The notes beneath the pieces are model-generated. The model was not told the DNA's origin. It ran no database searches and worked only from the letters and a program-made list of their open reading frames with translations. Made by a program: the position numbers and the translations under genes. 64,000 bases of DNA from Ganoderma boninense. Its lineage: Eukaryota; Basidiomycota; Agaricomycetes; Polyporales; Polyporaceae. Within the stretch, counting starts at the first letter, position 1; the number at the start of each line of letters is the position of its first letter. Shown one piece after another: positions 11,840 to 22,229 of this stretch. The DNA is taken from contig CM035307.1 of the NCBI GenBank assembly GCA_002900995.3, positions 4,243,105 through 4,307,104 of the forward strand, written 5' to 3'.

Positions 11840-12597
11840 CATGTCGACTTGGAGGAAACGCCATATCTAAGGTCGTTTTCCTCAGCTGCATATTCTGCTC
11901 GCTGGCATGCCTAGCGCACTCCTGGACTTCCTCGCGGCTCATAAAACCTCCAGGAGATGGACCTTCGCAACGCCTCCGACTGCGACGAGCAGTTGAGGCT
12001 CATCGAAGGACGGCCTTCCCCGCCCTCTGCACGCTGACCTGTTCGCAAGCCGTTCTCGACTGCGAGCCGCCGATACCCTCAAATTTCACTCACCTATATA
12101 GATCATGCTTCTTGCTGCTGGACCTTCCTCTTCTTCCCGTTCATGCTGGGCTAACAGTAGGCTTGGAAGTTTCGCCGACACCAGTTTCGACTGTGGTCAC
12201 TTCTCGGCATTAAGTATGTCGAATTTCCCTCGGCTGCTCTACCGCTCAAGAAAGAGGGAAGGACCTTGTGGATCCGTTTATCACCTCGTCGAAAGTGACC
12301 AGGTTGATACTGATGCTATCATACTGACGACGTATCAGTGAGAGCATGTAGTTTTGACGAACCTCGTGGGCCGGAACAGAGTTCGATGGGTAGATCTGCA
12401 AAAAGCGTGGTTTGAATACCTTCATACCTCACATCTTCTCACTAGATGGTCTCTAGACAACTTTGTTCAGAGGACGAGAAGAAGCACTCACATACAATAG
12501 AAGGTGCCCCAGCGTTGGCCTCTTACCCCTTCCGAAGCTGCCGTCCCACTGCCACTGCTCGTATCGTTCGGAGGAGCTGGTCCAAGGATATTGCCAT
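11840..12597 (-). pseudogene. F-box gene relic 1
   Basis: Decayed copy of the local F-box family. 12597-12492 matches exon 1 of F-box A: it starts with ATG, keeps the LLRTIRAVAVGRQLRKG-like pattern and the phase-1 gtgagt donor, but carries an in-frame TAA at codon 25. At 12395 the exon 2 acceptor and the start LPIEL survive, then homology is lost. At 11839-11860 the exon 2 end motif RFLQVDM is nearly identical in DNA to F-box A at 18717-18737. The upstream stretch 12661-12750 also matches the F-box A promoter. Too little distance remains between the ends for a full exon 2, so internal deletions occurred. Confidence 0.75.
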
Positions 12598-12930
12598 AAG
12601 TGCATGCGTTATCGACAAGGATGCTGTTAGAGGTCGGCTGAGGAGAGTTCCAATCGTAAAGCATCGAGCCTTATTCAGGCGGTGCAGCAAGCGATGGGAG
12701 CAACACTACCGCATTGGTCGAGCAGCACCTCCGGAAGCCGCGGTGCATGTCCACTTCGACAACTCGCAAACCGGGACTACATAAATACTGTACCACACTC
12801 CGCATTGCTGACGTCACACGGAGCACATTGGAGACCTCCAAGGTCAGCTCCTCTGATATTCCCAATTTTTATACCACAAAATGAGCCCGAAGAAACACCA
12901 AACGAATGATACTACTATAGTTGAACGCTC

Positions 12931-14499
12931 TCAAGCCAAATCCTTCATGATCGCCGTGTACGCCGGCTTCGGGTTGAAGCTGGCGTCGAAGAGGAGCGGG
13001 TTTGACGCCGCAATCCACGAGTCCTGTGCAAGAATCGACTTGTCAATGACAGGGGCTGAGGGAGAGAAGAAAGACTCACAGGATCGCGGACACCCCAGCT
13101 CGTGATGGACACACACTTGGAAACTTGCAAGCAAGCGTTGACGACGGAAAGGTAATCAGAGGACCCCTGGAAGAGAAAACGTAGTTCAGCAATCCTGGAA
13201 GACAGATGATGGATGGAAAATGGCATAAGACGTACAGCGTTGACGATGTCGAGCTCCGTGACCGCAACCTCGTTCACGCTCGCGCTCGCGAGCTTCTGCA
13301 GAACAGCGAGCGCACCACCCGCGCCATTGGCCTGCAAGAAAAGATGGTGAGCGGGTACGATACAGCTAGCAACAGGGGAGGATTACCTGGAGGTGCATCT
13401 GGGTGCCGATGCCATCAATCAACTTGGAGCTGGAGCCGCTGTTGACGGAGTTAACGAGGTTGACGAGGCCGTTGACCTTCGCGTTCACGCTGTCCAAGCT
13501 GCATCACCCGCGCACTGCGTCAGCTGGCAACTCGTGACGCACGGTAGCGTCAAGCACACCCCGACTCACTTGAAGTCATTGATGTAGAGAACGGCGGTGG
13601 GGTCGGCCGCACGCGCCGCCTCGAACGCAATGTTCACGAAGCTCTGCCCGAGCACATTCGAGAACACTGACGAGCGCAGCGTCCCATCCTCGTTGAACAT
13701 CTCGTTCACGACGTCCCACGATCGCACCTTGCCCTTGTATCGCCCCGCCACGTTCGAGATGTGTGTCTGGATCACCGATGTAAGTGTGGCCTTGTCCGTG
13801 ATCGAGGACACCCAGGCTGGGAGCTGCGAATGCCAAACTTGTATGGACGGTGCATCAGCCATGGAGGTACATGGACGGGAGCGAAGAAATCGGGACAGAC
13901 GTACCGAGTGTGTGCGCGCGGATGAGCATGCCGTTCTGCGTTGCGAAGTTGACGAGCGCATCCGAGCCCGTAAAGGTGAATTTGCCTTGCGAAGGCTCGG
14001 TCTAACCATTGTCAGCGCATTTCTCCTCCGAATCGAACATCTGACGAGTTGCTCACCGCATCCCACTTCATGGAGTTCTCAGGCGTGACAGCGTTGAATT
14101 CACGGATGGTGACGGTAGAGTCCTGCGCGTTGCTGAACCGGTTAGAGTCGGACGCGGTCCCCCAGAATACCTTGCCCTTCGCCGTGAACGCCTTGCTGAG
14201 CCCAGTCGTCGATACCAGCGAGACTGAGCCAGCCGTCGTAGTTGCGGCCGCGGACGATGCCGCCCCAGGCTGGCATTGAGAATAGTAATCGTTGACCAAA
14301 ACGCATGCGCTGCCAGCATCGCAAGCGGTGGAGCCGGTGTACCCAATACCCTGTGGATTAGGACAAGGCCTGTAAGCATCGGAGGTACCGGAGAACGGGG
14401 CGCAATACTCACACCGCACTGGCCCCAGGCAGCGACGGTGTTGACGGGGGCGGCGACGACCGTGGTGCTGAGAGCGACGAGTGCGGCAAGGTACTTCAT
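12931..14499 (-). CDS. GH10 endo-beta-1,4-xylanase with N-terminal CBM1 (copy 1)
   Basis: Secreted xylanase that cuts the xylan backbone and is held on cellulose by its binding module. Eight exons (14499-14413, 14350-14057, 14001-13905, 13837-13570, 13498-13387, 13331-13236, 13166-13080, 13023-12931) give 377 aa. Order: signal peptide (about 1-19), CBM1 ([20 protein letters not shown] ... DYYSQC, about 25-58), Ser/Thr/Ala linker (about 59-80), GH10 domain to the end. Catalytic residues are visible: acid/base Glu near 205 in SWDVVNE and nucleophile Glu near 312 in [18 protein letters not shown] is the GH10 substrate-binding block. The CBM is split by a phase-0 intron after C-G. A TATAAG lies near 14572. 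The second copy at 19986-21576 has the same exon plan. Confidence 0.96.
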
Positions 14500-14599
14500 G
14501 GCGAGAGAAGAGAGAATGGTGAGAAGAGGAAGGCTGGCTGTGGGCACCTGCAGACTCTTGCTCTGCATACTTATACCGCCGTGTCGCCACCTCGGAGCT

Positions 14600-15140
14600 A
14601 GATCCTTCACGAGCTGCTACTCATCGCGATCGCTTCGCAGAAGGGCTTGGCTTGCCAGCCACCACTGACAACCGGCTGAATGTGTGTTTTAACGCCGCGG
14701 TAACGGGAGCGGAGGCAGGCGTGATCAGTAACTATGGATTCACCGCAAAGAATGTGTGGAAGAAAACCCAAAGACCCTGATGAGCGCATAGTCGTGAGCC
14801 TGGAATTCGTCGATTTCAGGCGGCAATGGCGGAAGGCCTCTGTGAGCTCTTCTAAGCCGCCCAAAGTCCCGAAAATTCCCCGCCGGAACGTTATACTTAC
14901 GTGCTGATAGGTGTCCTACGAATTTTCCCCACAGCTATCAAGTCTCTCGGACGGTCCCACGGCCGGCAATGCTTCAATTGTCATGTTCAGTGAGTTTCAC
15001 GGATGGCTGAAAAGGAGCCTGACCTTGGACGATGCCTGTAGAAGCTGAGGAACGAGCCTGAGTTTACTAAGTAAGTAGACCAGTTCGCACACGCGGCTAG
15101 CACGAGTTCAGGCTACCCGTCAACATGGAAACCGCGGAAA
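14600..15140. repeat. Duplicated GH10 upstream region, copy 1
   Basis: The sequence upstream of GH10-1 aligns by eye with 21640-22070 upstream of GH10-2. Shared landmarks include gcttcgcagaagggcttgg, a gagcctgacctt block and catggaaaccgcgg. It shows that the duplicated segment reaches well beyond the xylanase coding region toward the IMPDH gene. No gene is seen in it. Confidence 0.7.
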
Positions 15141-15144
15141 ACCG

Positions 15145-15335
15145 ATCTCGCTCTTTCTGTGACGCCGGTATTCCATAGTTATGGGCAGGCTCAATTATTG
15201 AACGGTGCCTTGAGGATGATGTCGCGCATGATGCGACTCTCGGTGCTCGTTTCCTACGCCGCGAGGTCAATCTTGCCCGGGAGGAGGGTCGTTGTGCCTG
15301 CGCCCGCCGTGGACGCGGGCCAGGTCATCGTGGTG
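15145..15335 (-). pseudogene. IMP dehydrogenase exon 1 relic
   Basis: Reading the minus strand gives LPGKIDLAA, a TAG stop, then ETSTESRIMRDIILKAPF, matching [20 protein letters not shown] and the following residues of intact IMPDH exon 1 at 24280-24400. The intact gene has CAG where the relic has TAG. About five bases are missing between HN-D and LPGK, which breaks the frame. Weaker similarity continues to the V-H-G-G segment on one side and to the S-P-M / E-S-E segment on the other. Exons 2-5 are absent. It lies just upstream of GH10-1, as intact IMPDH lies upstream of GH10-2. Confidence 0.85.
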
Positions 15336-15524
15336 AGGTCATCAACGGGAGCCAACCCGAAAAACGTTCTGGTGCCCGGACAGCGCCAAGGCACAATGAC
15401 CCGGATCGCGCCAGCCTCCCCGGAATCTGCGTCAGTGGTACTCGTTCGCTCGACTACGACTCACGCGCACAGAGACTGCAATACCGCCTGTTCCCTCGGG
15501 TAGGCGTCCCCCCGCAATGCATAT

Positions 15525-15759
15525 TGACATCAGATCGCTGCTACGGAGCTGATTGGATATCTGGTTGAACTGGCAGAGTTCAATGGACAGCCCGAGGCCT
15601 GGGGGGAAGGCATTGAGTGCCTCGTTCTTCCGACAGCCATGCGGGCAGTATTCGATTAGAGGACGACAAGAAGCACTCACATAAAGTGGCCCCGCGAAGA
15701 TGCGCTGACGACGGCGCCACTCGCATTGCTTTGAGAAAATTGGCCAAGGATTTTGGCAT
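15525..15759 (-). pseudogene. F-box gene relic 2
   Basis: 15759-15681 is an apparently intact F-box family exon 1 (MPKSLANFLKAMRVAP..., phase-1 gtgagt donor) closely matching F-box A (MSNPLNKLLKAMRNVG). Past a degenerate intron the minus strand reads GLSIELCQFNQISNQLRSSD at about 15600-15535, recognisably the F-box start LPIELWLQIFDRIDKHD with changes at key positions. Homology then stops. The sequence at 15839-15935 matches the F-box A promoter region. No exon 3 module was found, so this is a truncated relic. Confidence 0.7.
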
Positions 15760-15959
15760 GGTTGAATCCGTGGTGCGTTGTGGACAAGGAGGGGGCAGAT
15801 CCAGCAGAGAGTGTTGGTGTTGAAGTCTCCAATCGCACCATCGAACCTTATCTGGCGCAGCACAGCAAACTCACTGGAAGCAATGTGACTGCCGCATTCG
15901 TCCAGTAGCACCTTCGGGCTCGCATTTCGACAGTCGTAGTGGCGCCCGTGCCCCCTCCA

Positions 15960-16313
15960 CACTTACCGGAGGTTGATAGAGTGTTCAGAGTCGTTCAACA
16001 ACACCGCATCCCGCGAGCGGCACACAGTAAACCATAGCTTGAACGGTGCTCTGGACGCCACCATGGATCCGTGTAAATAGTTTCCTGCTTGAGATGCAGC
16101 GGTCCAATTCTAGGTGGATGGCGCAAACGACCCGGACGTAGCTCGTCTGACCGGAGGGAAATGAGAAGAGAGGGAGGAAGAAGAAAAAGGGAAAGTGCCG
16201 TACAGTCCAGATTCCGAACGACAGGCACTCACATCGTACAAGGATCAGCACCCAGAAAAACGAACCATTCGACACCTACTACCACCCACCCCGTTGAACT
16301 CCCCAGCCCGTTT
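15960..16313. other. Intergenic stretch downstream of the SDR gene
   Basis: About 350 bases with no supported gene; it includes the presumed 3' untranslated region of the SDR gene on the minus strand. Purine-rich around 16150-16190. Confidence 0.25.
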
Positions 16314-17399
16314 TCACTGCCACCCCTTGGCCCCCTGCATGATGAGCGACTCCATAGCCTGCGCATTCAGATGGTTCGTGAGCCGCCGCCCGATCAGCCC
16401 GCCGCAGAACGTCTGCACCGCGTGCATGTAGTACGGCGCGAGCCGGCGGCGCCCGCACCCCACCGCCTCGACGACCGCCCGCGCGAAGCGTGCACTCGTC
16501 GGCACCGTCATGCTGGGGTGCATCAGCGCATCGTGGTCGTCCAAATGCACCACGCCGACATCGAGGTAACTGAAGCGCACGCCCGTCGGCTTCCCGAAGT
16601 ACTGCTCGTCGTTGTCCAGCCCGTGCGCGAGCGTCTGCAGGAACGCCTTCGAGGCGGCGTAGAGCGGGACGCGCGGGGGCGCGAGGTCGCTGGCGACGGA
16701 GCCGGTGAAGAGAACCTGGACGGGCCCGGACTGCGCGGCGCGCCGGAGCTGGGGGAGCAGCGCGCGGGTGAGGAAGAGCGAGAAGAGCGAGTTCTTGTTC
16801 ACGACGGCCGTGAGGTACCCTTCGGTGTGCTCGTCGATCCTGGCGTCGCACAAGTACAAGCATCAGCTAGGATCCTAGCTGACACGTGGGGCGATCAATG
16901 CGCGGACGGATAAACGGGAAACGCACCTCTGAGGGTAGAGCTCGGAGCTGCCGATGTTGTGCAGGACGACGGTGATGTGCAGGTCCTTGAACGGCGCGAC
17001 CATCTTCGCGAAGTCGTGCCCGCTGTGTGCCGCCTCGGCGATGAAGTAGCGTATGTCCGCCTTCTCTGCGTTCGAGTTTCCTCTCACGGCCACCCGTAGC
17101 TCGTCGACGACCCGCTGCATCATCGCCTCGTCCCGCCCGTGCAGGATGACGTTGAACCCACGGGCCAGGAGCTCTGCCGCAGTTGCTTGGCCGATTCCGC
17201 CCAACGCCCCCGTCACGAGGGCGTACGGGGCAGGTCCATGGAGGTAGCGCTTGACGGAGCTGGGGCGGAGGAAGTAGAGCCAGAGGAAGTCGAGGAAGCG
17301 ATAGACGAGAGGGATGGAGAGGCCGACGCCAAGCAAGAAGAAATACTTGACGACGTCGAGAGGAAGATCTATGCTGATGAGGGTGGGATTCCAAACCAT
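16314..17399 (-). CDS. Membrane-anchored short-chain dehydrogenase/reductase (17-beta-HSD/ketoacyl reductase type)
   Basis: NAD(P)H-dependent oxidoreductase. Two exons (17399-16927 and 16839-16314) give 332 aa. Residues 12-45 are strongly hydrophobic, a likely ER-membrane anchor. The Rossmann signature TGALGGIG lies at 63-70 after GPAPYALV, and GFNVILHGRDE follows beta-2. LHNIG takes the place of the usual NNxG. The catalytic set is Ser in FTGS near 205 and YAASK at 218-222. Length and N-terminal anchor recall 17-beta-hydroxysteroid dehydrogenase 12 and yeast 3-ketoacyl-CoA reductase, but this group is common in basidiomycetes and the substrate cannot be read from the sequence. It sits inside the duplicated block yet has only one copy here. 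Confidence 0.9.
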
Positions 17400-18267
17400 G
17401 GCGTGGTGGCGGGATGGTGGTGGTCGTTGGAAGAGGTGGTTTGGGGTCAAGACTCAGATCTCAGAGCTCATAGGACCACATAAGCCAGGCTTGTGGGAAT
17501 ATGTGGGTTCGTGACGCGCACTGCATTTCGAAGATGTGGCGGTGGCCGCTGAGCAGGCCGAGGGTGGTCGACAGCATCGATGTTTTGATCCAGATTAACC
17601 AAGGTTTCGGTACGTATATGACCACCTTATCTGAAGGTCAAAGGATGAGGATGAGGGAGGAGGAGGAGGAGGATAGGATGAGATTTCAGCGCTCAGCTCG
17701 AATACTAGCGCTTAGCGGCACAGCCTCTGAGCGCTCATCCCTGGCATAAACGCCTAGACGTAAGAGATCCGAGTCTAGCTCGCTGCCAGTACTAGTACTG
17801 CATATCTCTGCCTCTCAGTCTCTCGGGTTCACTCTGTACTGCCTTAGTATTATCACAAATATCTCTATTTCATAGTATTGAGTTTACCAGTTGAATAGCA
17901 TCCATCCGGTAAAGTATCCGCTGGCAAGCAGGTCGCGCACTGCCAGTGGCATGCCACTAGTCACGGTGGAGAGTACTTAGTACTACGGCAGTGAATGAGG
18001 TCCACATTGGGTCCACATGCATATGGGCTGCTATGGAAGCGATATCGATGAAGGTGAATCGACGGCACTGTTGGTGCGCTACGGTATGTGCATATTAAAT
18101 GATGGCGAACCGAAGTTCTTACACTGGTCTCTCGACAACTTGACGAACCGCCGGATCCTGGCTGCAGTGATTAGTAGCAACTACAACTTCTGTGCGATTG
18201 CGCATGCGAATCGCTACCTACGGTTTACATCCCCGTCTCATACAAATTGTAGTTCCTTTTTAACAAG
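17400..18267. other. Intergenic region with short repeats
   Basis: No coding sequence is supported over about 870 bases. Around 17650-17680 there is a purine-rich run of gag/gagga units, and around 17780-17960 several tagtact/agtactag motifs. The stretch separates the SDR promoter from the 3' end of F-box A. Confidence 0.3.
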
Positions 18268-19666
18268 TCAAACACATTTCCAGTAGTCTTCGTGCACGTT
18301 TTTGTCCTCCGTCTTAACCAGTTCTTTTCCTACACCATTCACCGTCCGAAGAATGGCCGAGGTGTATGGGCCCCCACCGGCCCCGGGCCCATATACGACG
18401 CGCTCCACGCAATCCCCCCACTCCATGAGGACGTGAAATACTCCATTTCCAAGTATCGGTCCCATCCGACATCATCGTCTTCATGAAGGGAGAAATTCTG
18501 CCCGTCGGCACACGACCACGCAAGCGTGATCCGTGCTCGCCCGCCCAAGCCTGAGTCGCGGCCTGGCCGTGTTGGCCGCTCTTGGTACCAGTCGATGACC
18601 CTTGTGTCGAGCCCAGGTGTGACTGTCTATTCATTTGGTGCATATTTTCGTCAGTACACGTACATATGAGTATTAAAATTGAGATGGATACACTCAGATA
18701 AGCGTACTTACTGCAGTCATGTCGACCTGGAGGAAACGCAGCTGAGGGAACTGCGACACGACGTCCAGCAGAGACCAGGGCCGGAAGCGGTCGAGCGGGA
18801 AGATGTTTCCGAGCCGCAGGCTCACTAGCTGCGGCCCTGCGTGTGCAGCGAGGAGGGGGAGCTGCGGCAACAAGAAGGATGGTCGATATAGATGCGTGAG
18901 GCTCGAGGGGATCGGTGGCCTGCAATTGAGGAAGGGAGTACGGCAGGTCAACATCCGGAGGGCGGAAGATACCGTGCCCTCTTCAATGGCCCGTCTCGAC
19001 GGCTCATCGACGACAAAAGTGTAGCAGAGGTCCATATCCTCCAGGTTTTTGTGAGCGGCGAGGAAATGCAGGAGGGCGCTGGGTGAGGACCGCATGCCTG
19101 CGACCAGAGTACGGAGCTGCGGAAGGCGAGCACTCGAAATCGCGGCGCAGCATGTGGTGCCTTCACCGGGGATCTCTTCGACGCTCAGAAACTGCAGGTG
19201 CTGAAGACTGTTGAGGAGGGAGGGGAGGATGTCGAGGATGCGTTCATCGCTCTTGTCGATGTCGACCAGGGTGATGTTCACGACGTATCCTGTACGGAGA
19301 GGGCGGGAGCGTGTGGATTCGAGGAATTTGGTGACCTCGACCTCCCACCGGAGCGTGACTGTGTGGTACAAGACAGCTTCGGCGACTTCGCATAGAGCGC
19401 GGTTGACTTGTGTCAGGGAGATCAAGTCGTGCTTGTCGATACGATCGAATATCTGGAGCCAGAGCTCTATGGGTAGATCTGCGAAACAAACACAGGCCAG
19501 TGAATATCTGATTCTTCGGACAGTCTTGAGGGCAAAACGTACAGAACGAGAATGTGCACTCACATAGAGTGGAAGATTCACGGACAGCATCGGCATCTTT
19601 ACATTTCCGAAGCGGAAGTCCCACGTTTCGCATCGCTTTGAGCAACTTGTTCAAGGGGTTTGACAT
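18268..19666 (-). CDS. F-box protein A, with apparent frameshift in exon 3
   Basis: Putative SCF ubiquitin-ligase adaptor. Exon 1 19666-19564, exon 2 19478-18712, exon 3 18626-18268. Exon 1 encodes a short basic leader (MSNPLNKLLKAMRNVGLPLR). Exon 2 opens with the F-box (LPIELWLQIFDRIDKHDLIS ... NRALCEVAEAVLYH, about 35-75), followed by leucine-rich, repeat-like segments ending FLQVDMTA. Exon 3 should encode the family's C-terminal module. It reads VIDWYQERPT and ARITLAWS up to YLEM, but the conserved VLMEWGDCVERVVY ... DYWKCV lies in another frame. The shift falls near 18440-18450 and exon 3 is one base short of a multiple of three. Either the gene has a recent one-base deletion or the sequence has an error there. 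Confidence is high for the family, moderate for function. Confidence 0.75.
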
Positions 19667-19985
19667 GGTTGCATATGTGGACAAGGACGCAGATGCGATA
19701 GGCCAGGGGTTCACTGAAAATATTTCCCATCATAGGACAATCATCGAACCTTATCTTGCGCAGCAAGGCAAGATTACTGGGAGCCAATTCTGCCGCATTC
19801 CTCCAGTCGCACCTCCAGTTTGCAATTCTCGGATTGTGATGGCGAACTATGTATAGCCTTCACCACACTTGACATCATGCGAAGAATATTGATATGGTGA
19901 GGGTCCCTTGATATTCCTAGTTTTCATACCCACAAATCGAGGCCCAAGGAGGGAAAGTGCTACAGCAACCCCTCGGAGAGAGCTC
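19667..19985. promoter_or_regulatory. Promoter region of F-box A
   Basis: The block 19728-19830 recurs upstream of both F-box relics (12661-12750 and 15839-15935), with shared catcgaaccttatct and ctgccgcattc stretches. It also contains a 17-base segment, catcataggacaatcat (19728-19744), repeated exactly at 38238-38254. A homologous tgatattcc...ataccacaaa stretch follows on the GH10 side in both block copies. Confidence 0.5.
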
Positions 19986-21576
19986 TTAAGCCAAGTCCTG
20001 CATGATCGCCGTGTACGCCGGCTTGGGGTTGAAGTTGGCATCGAAGAGGAGCGGGTTCGACGACGCAATCCATGAGTCCTGGGGGCGAATCGACTCGTTA
20101 ATGGCCGGAAGCGCGAAGACGGGGAGATGGAGAGGGGGATGGCTTACGGGATCGCGGACACCCCAGCTCGTGATGGACACGCATTTGGGGACTTGCAAGC
20201 AAGCGTTCGTCACAGCGAGGTAATCAGAAGATCCCTGTAGGACAAATTGCAGTAAGCAATCCTATTTTAAGGTGGATGCTGGATGGAAGATGGCATAAGA
20301 CGCACGGCGTTGACGATGTCGAGCTCTGTGATCGCAACCTCGTTCACGTTCGCACTCGCGAGCTTCTGCAGAGCGGCGAGCGCACCACCCGCGCCGTTAG
20401 CCTGTACGAAACGCAGTTAGCCCCCTTCGATGCATAGCAAGATCTAGCAACGCAGGAGACCTACCTGGAGGTGCATCTGGGTGCCGATAGCGTCGATAAG
20501 CTTGGAGCCACCGCTGTTGAGCGAGTTGACGAGGTTGACGACGCCGTTGACCTTCGCGTTCGCGCTGTCCAAGCTGCATCACCCGCGCACTACATAAGCT
20601 GGGGAACCACGATAGCGTGAACGGACCCATTACGCACTTGTAGTCGTTGATGTAGAGAATAGCGCTGGGGTCTGCCGAGCGCGCCGCCTGGAACGCGATG
20701 TTCACGAAGCTCTGCCCAAGGACGTTCGAGAACACCGACGAGCGCAGCGTCCCGTCCTCGTTGAAGATCTCGTTCACGACGTCCCACGACCGCACCTTAC
20801 CCTTGTACCGTCCCGCGACGTTCGAGATGTGGGTCTGGATCACCGACGTGAGCGTGGACTTGTCCGTGATCGAGGAGACCCAGGACGGGAGTTGCGAGTG
20901 CCAAACTTCAAGTTGCATAGGTTGTGCGTCAGCAGCGGACTTGGGATCGGGCAGAGAGATCGCAACAGACGTACCCAGCGTGTGTGCGCGGATGAGCATG
21001 CCGTTCTGCGTCGCGTAGTTGACGAGCGCGTCCGAGCCCGAGAAGCTGAACGAGCCGCGCGAGGGCTCAGTCTGACCACGACCCCCAGCTGTCAGCCTAT
21101 GTCCCTTCCCAAGTCAAGAACGCTCGCGACTCACCGCATCCCACTTCATGGAGTTCTCGGGGGTGACGCCGCCGAACTCGCGGATGGTGACCGCAGAGTC
21201 CTGCGAGTTGCTGAACCGGTTCGAGTCGGACGCGGTCCCCCAGAACACCTTGCCCTTCGCCTTGAAGGCCCTGCTGAGCCCGGTCGTCGCCGCAGGCGAG
21301 GTCGAGCCGGTCGTCGAAGTGGGGGTCGTGGACGACGCGGTCCCAGGCTGGCACTGAGAGTAGTAGTCGTTTTCGAACACGCAGGTGGAGCCCGCGTCGC
21401 AGGAGGTGGAGCCGCTGTACCCAATGCCCTGTGGACGTGGAGAGGACCTGTCAGCGTCCCAGGAGGCGCAGAACGGCTCTCGCAATACTCACACCACACT
21501 GGCCCCAGACGGCGACAGCGTTGGCCGGGACGGCGACGACGGTAGCGAGCGCGACGAGTGCAGCGAGGTTCTTCAT
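19986..21576 (-). CDS. GH10 endo-beta-1,4-xylanase with N-terminal CBM1 (copy 2)
   Basis: Paralogue of the xylanase at 12931-14499, 375 aa. Eight exons: 21576-21493, 21428-21135, 21071-20975, 20905-20638, 20573-20465, 20401-20306, 20234-20148, 20078-19986. Six of the eight match copy 1 in length; exons 1 and 5 are one codon shorter. Signal peptide [23 protein letters not shown]1 ([20 protein letters not shown]), a Thr/Ser-rich linker ([16 protein letters not shown]), then GH10. The acid/base Glu is near 204 (SWDVVNEIF), the nucleophile near 310 (ITELDI). TATAAATA lies near 21626-21633, about 50 bases upstream of the ATG. Both copies look functional; differences concentrate in the linker and signal peptide. 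Confidence 0.96.
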
Positions 21577-21639
21577 GGCGAGAAGAGGTAGGCCGGAGTT
21601 AAACGCAGGTTCATGCTCTCCGTATTTATACCCCCGTGC

Positions 21640-22070
21640 GGCTACCTCGGAGCTGCATATACTTGCGCCAGCTGCTCATGGCGACTGCTTCGCAGAAGGG
21701 CTTGGCAACCGGTTGAATGTGCTCTAACAGGCTCTAACGGCAGCGGGAACGATCTTCATCAGTAATTAATCCAACGCAGAATGTGCGGAAGATTTCACCG
21801 GCGAAAAGACACAGGCTACGGGGCGGTCAGCTACATATGACGACCTCTCGTACGGTCCGGCAGCCGCCAGGACCGACAACACCCAACCTCCAGACCACAC
21901 AATATACGGCAAATCGTCACGTTCGGAGAATTTTAGGGATGACCGACGCCTTGTCCGGAGAAGAGCCTGACCTTGCATGATCTCTGTCGAAGCCGACGGG
22001 CAAGTTCACCAGACCTGTCCGCACACGTGGGTCCAACCGTCAGCATGGAAACCGCGGGAAAGCCGGTCTC
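21640..22070. repeat. Duplicated GH10 upstream region, copy 2
   Basis: Partner of 14600-15140; see that entry for shared landmarks. It lies between GH10-2 and the 3' end of IMPDH and contains no recognised gene. Confidence 0.65.
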
Positions 22071-22229
22071 ATGCGCTGCGAGCGACCCCTTCTCGAACCA
22101 ATCCTTTGCTCCTCAAAGTGCAAACCAATGTCATATGCGGTCTAGGTGTGAGAGATGATACAAGGACTGACGGATACAGTGGAGCGGGACTATGGCACAC
22201 AATCAAGACGCGAGAAAGCGATCATGCGA

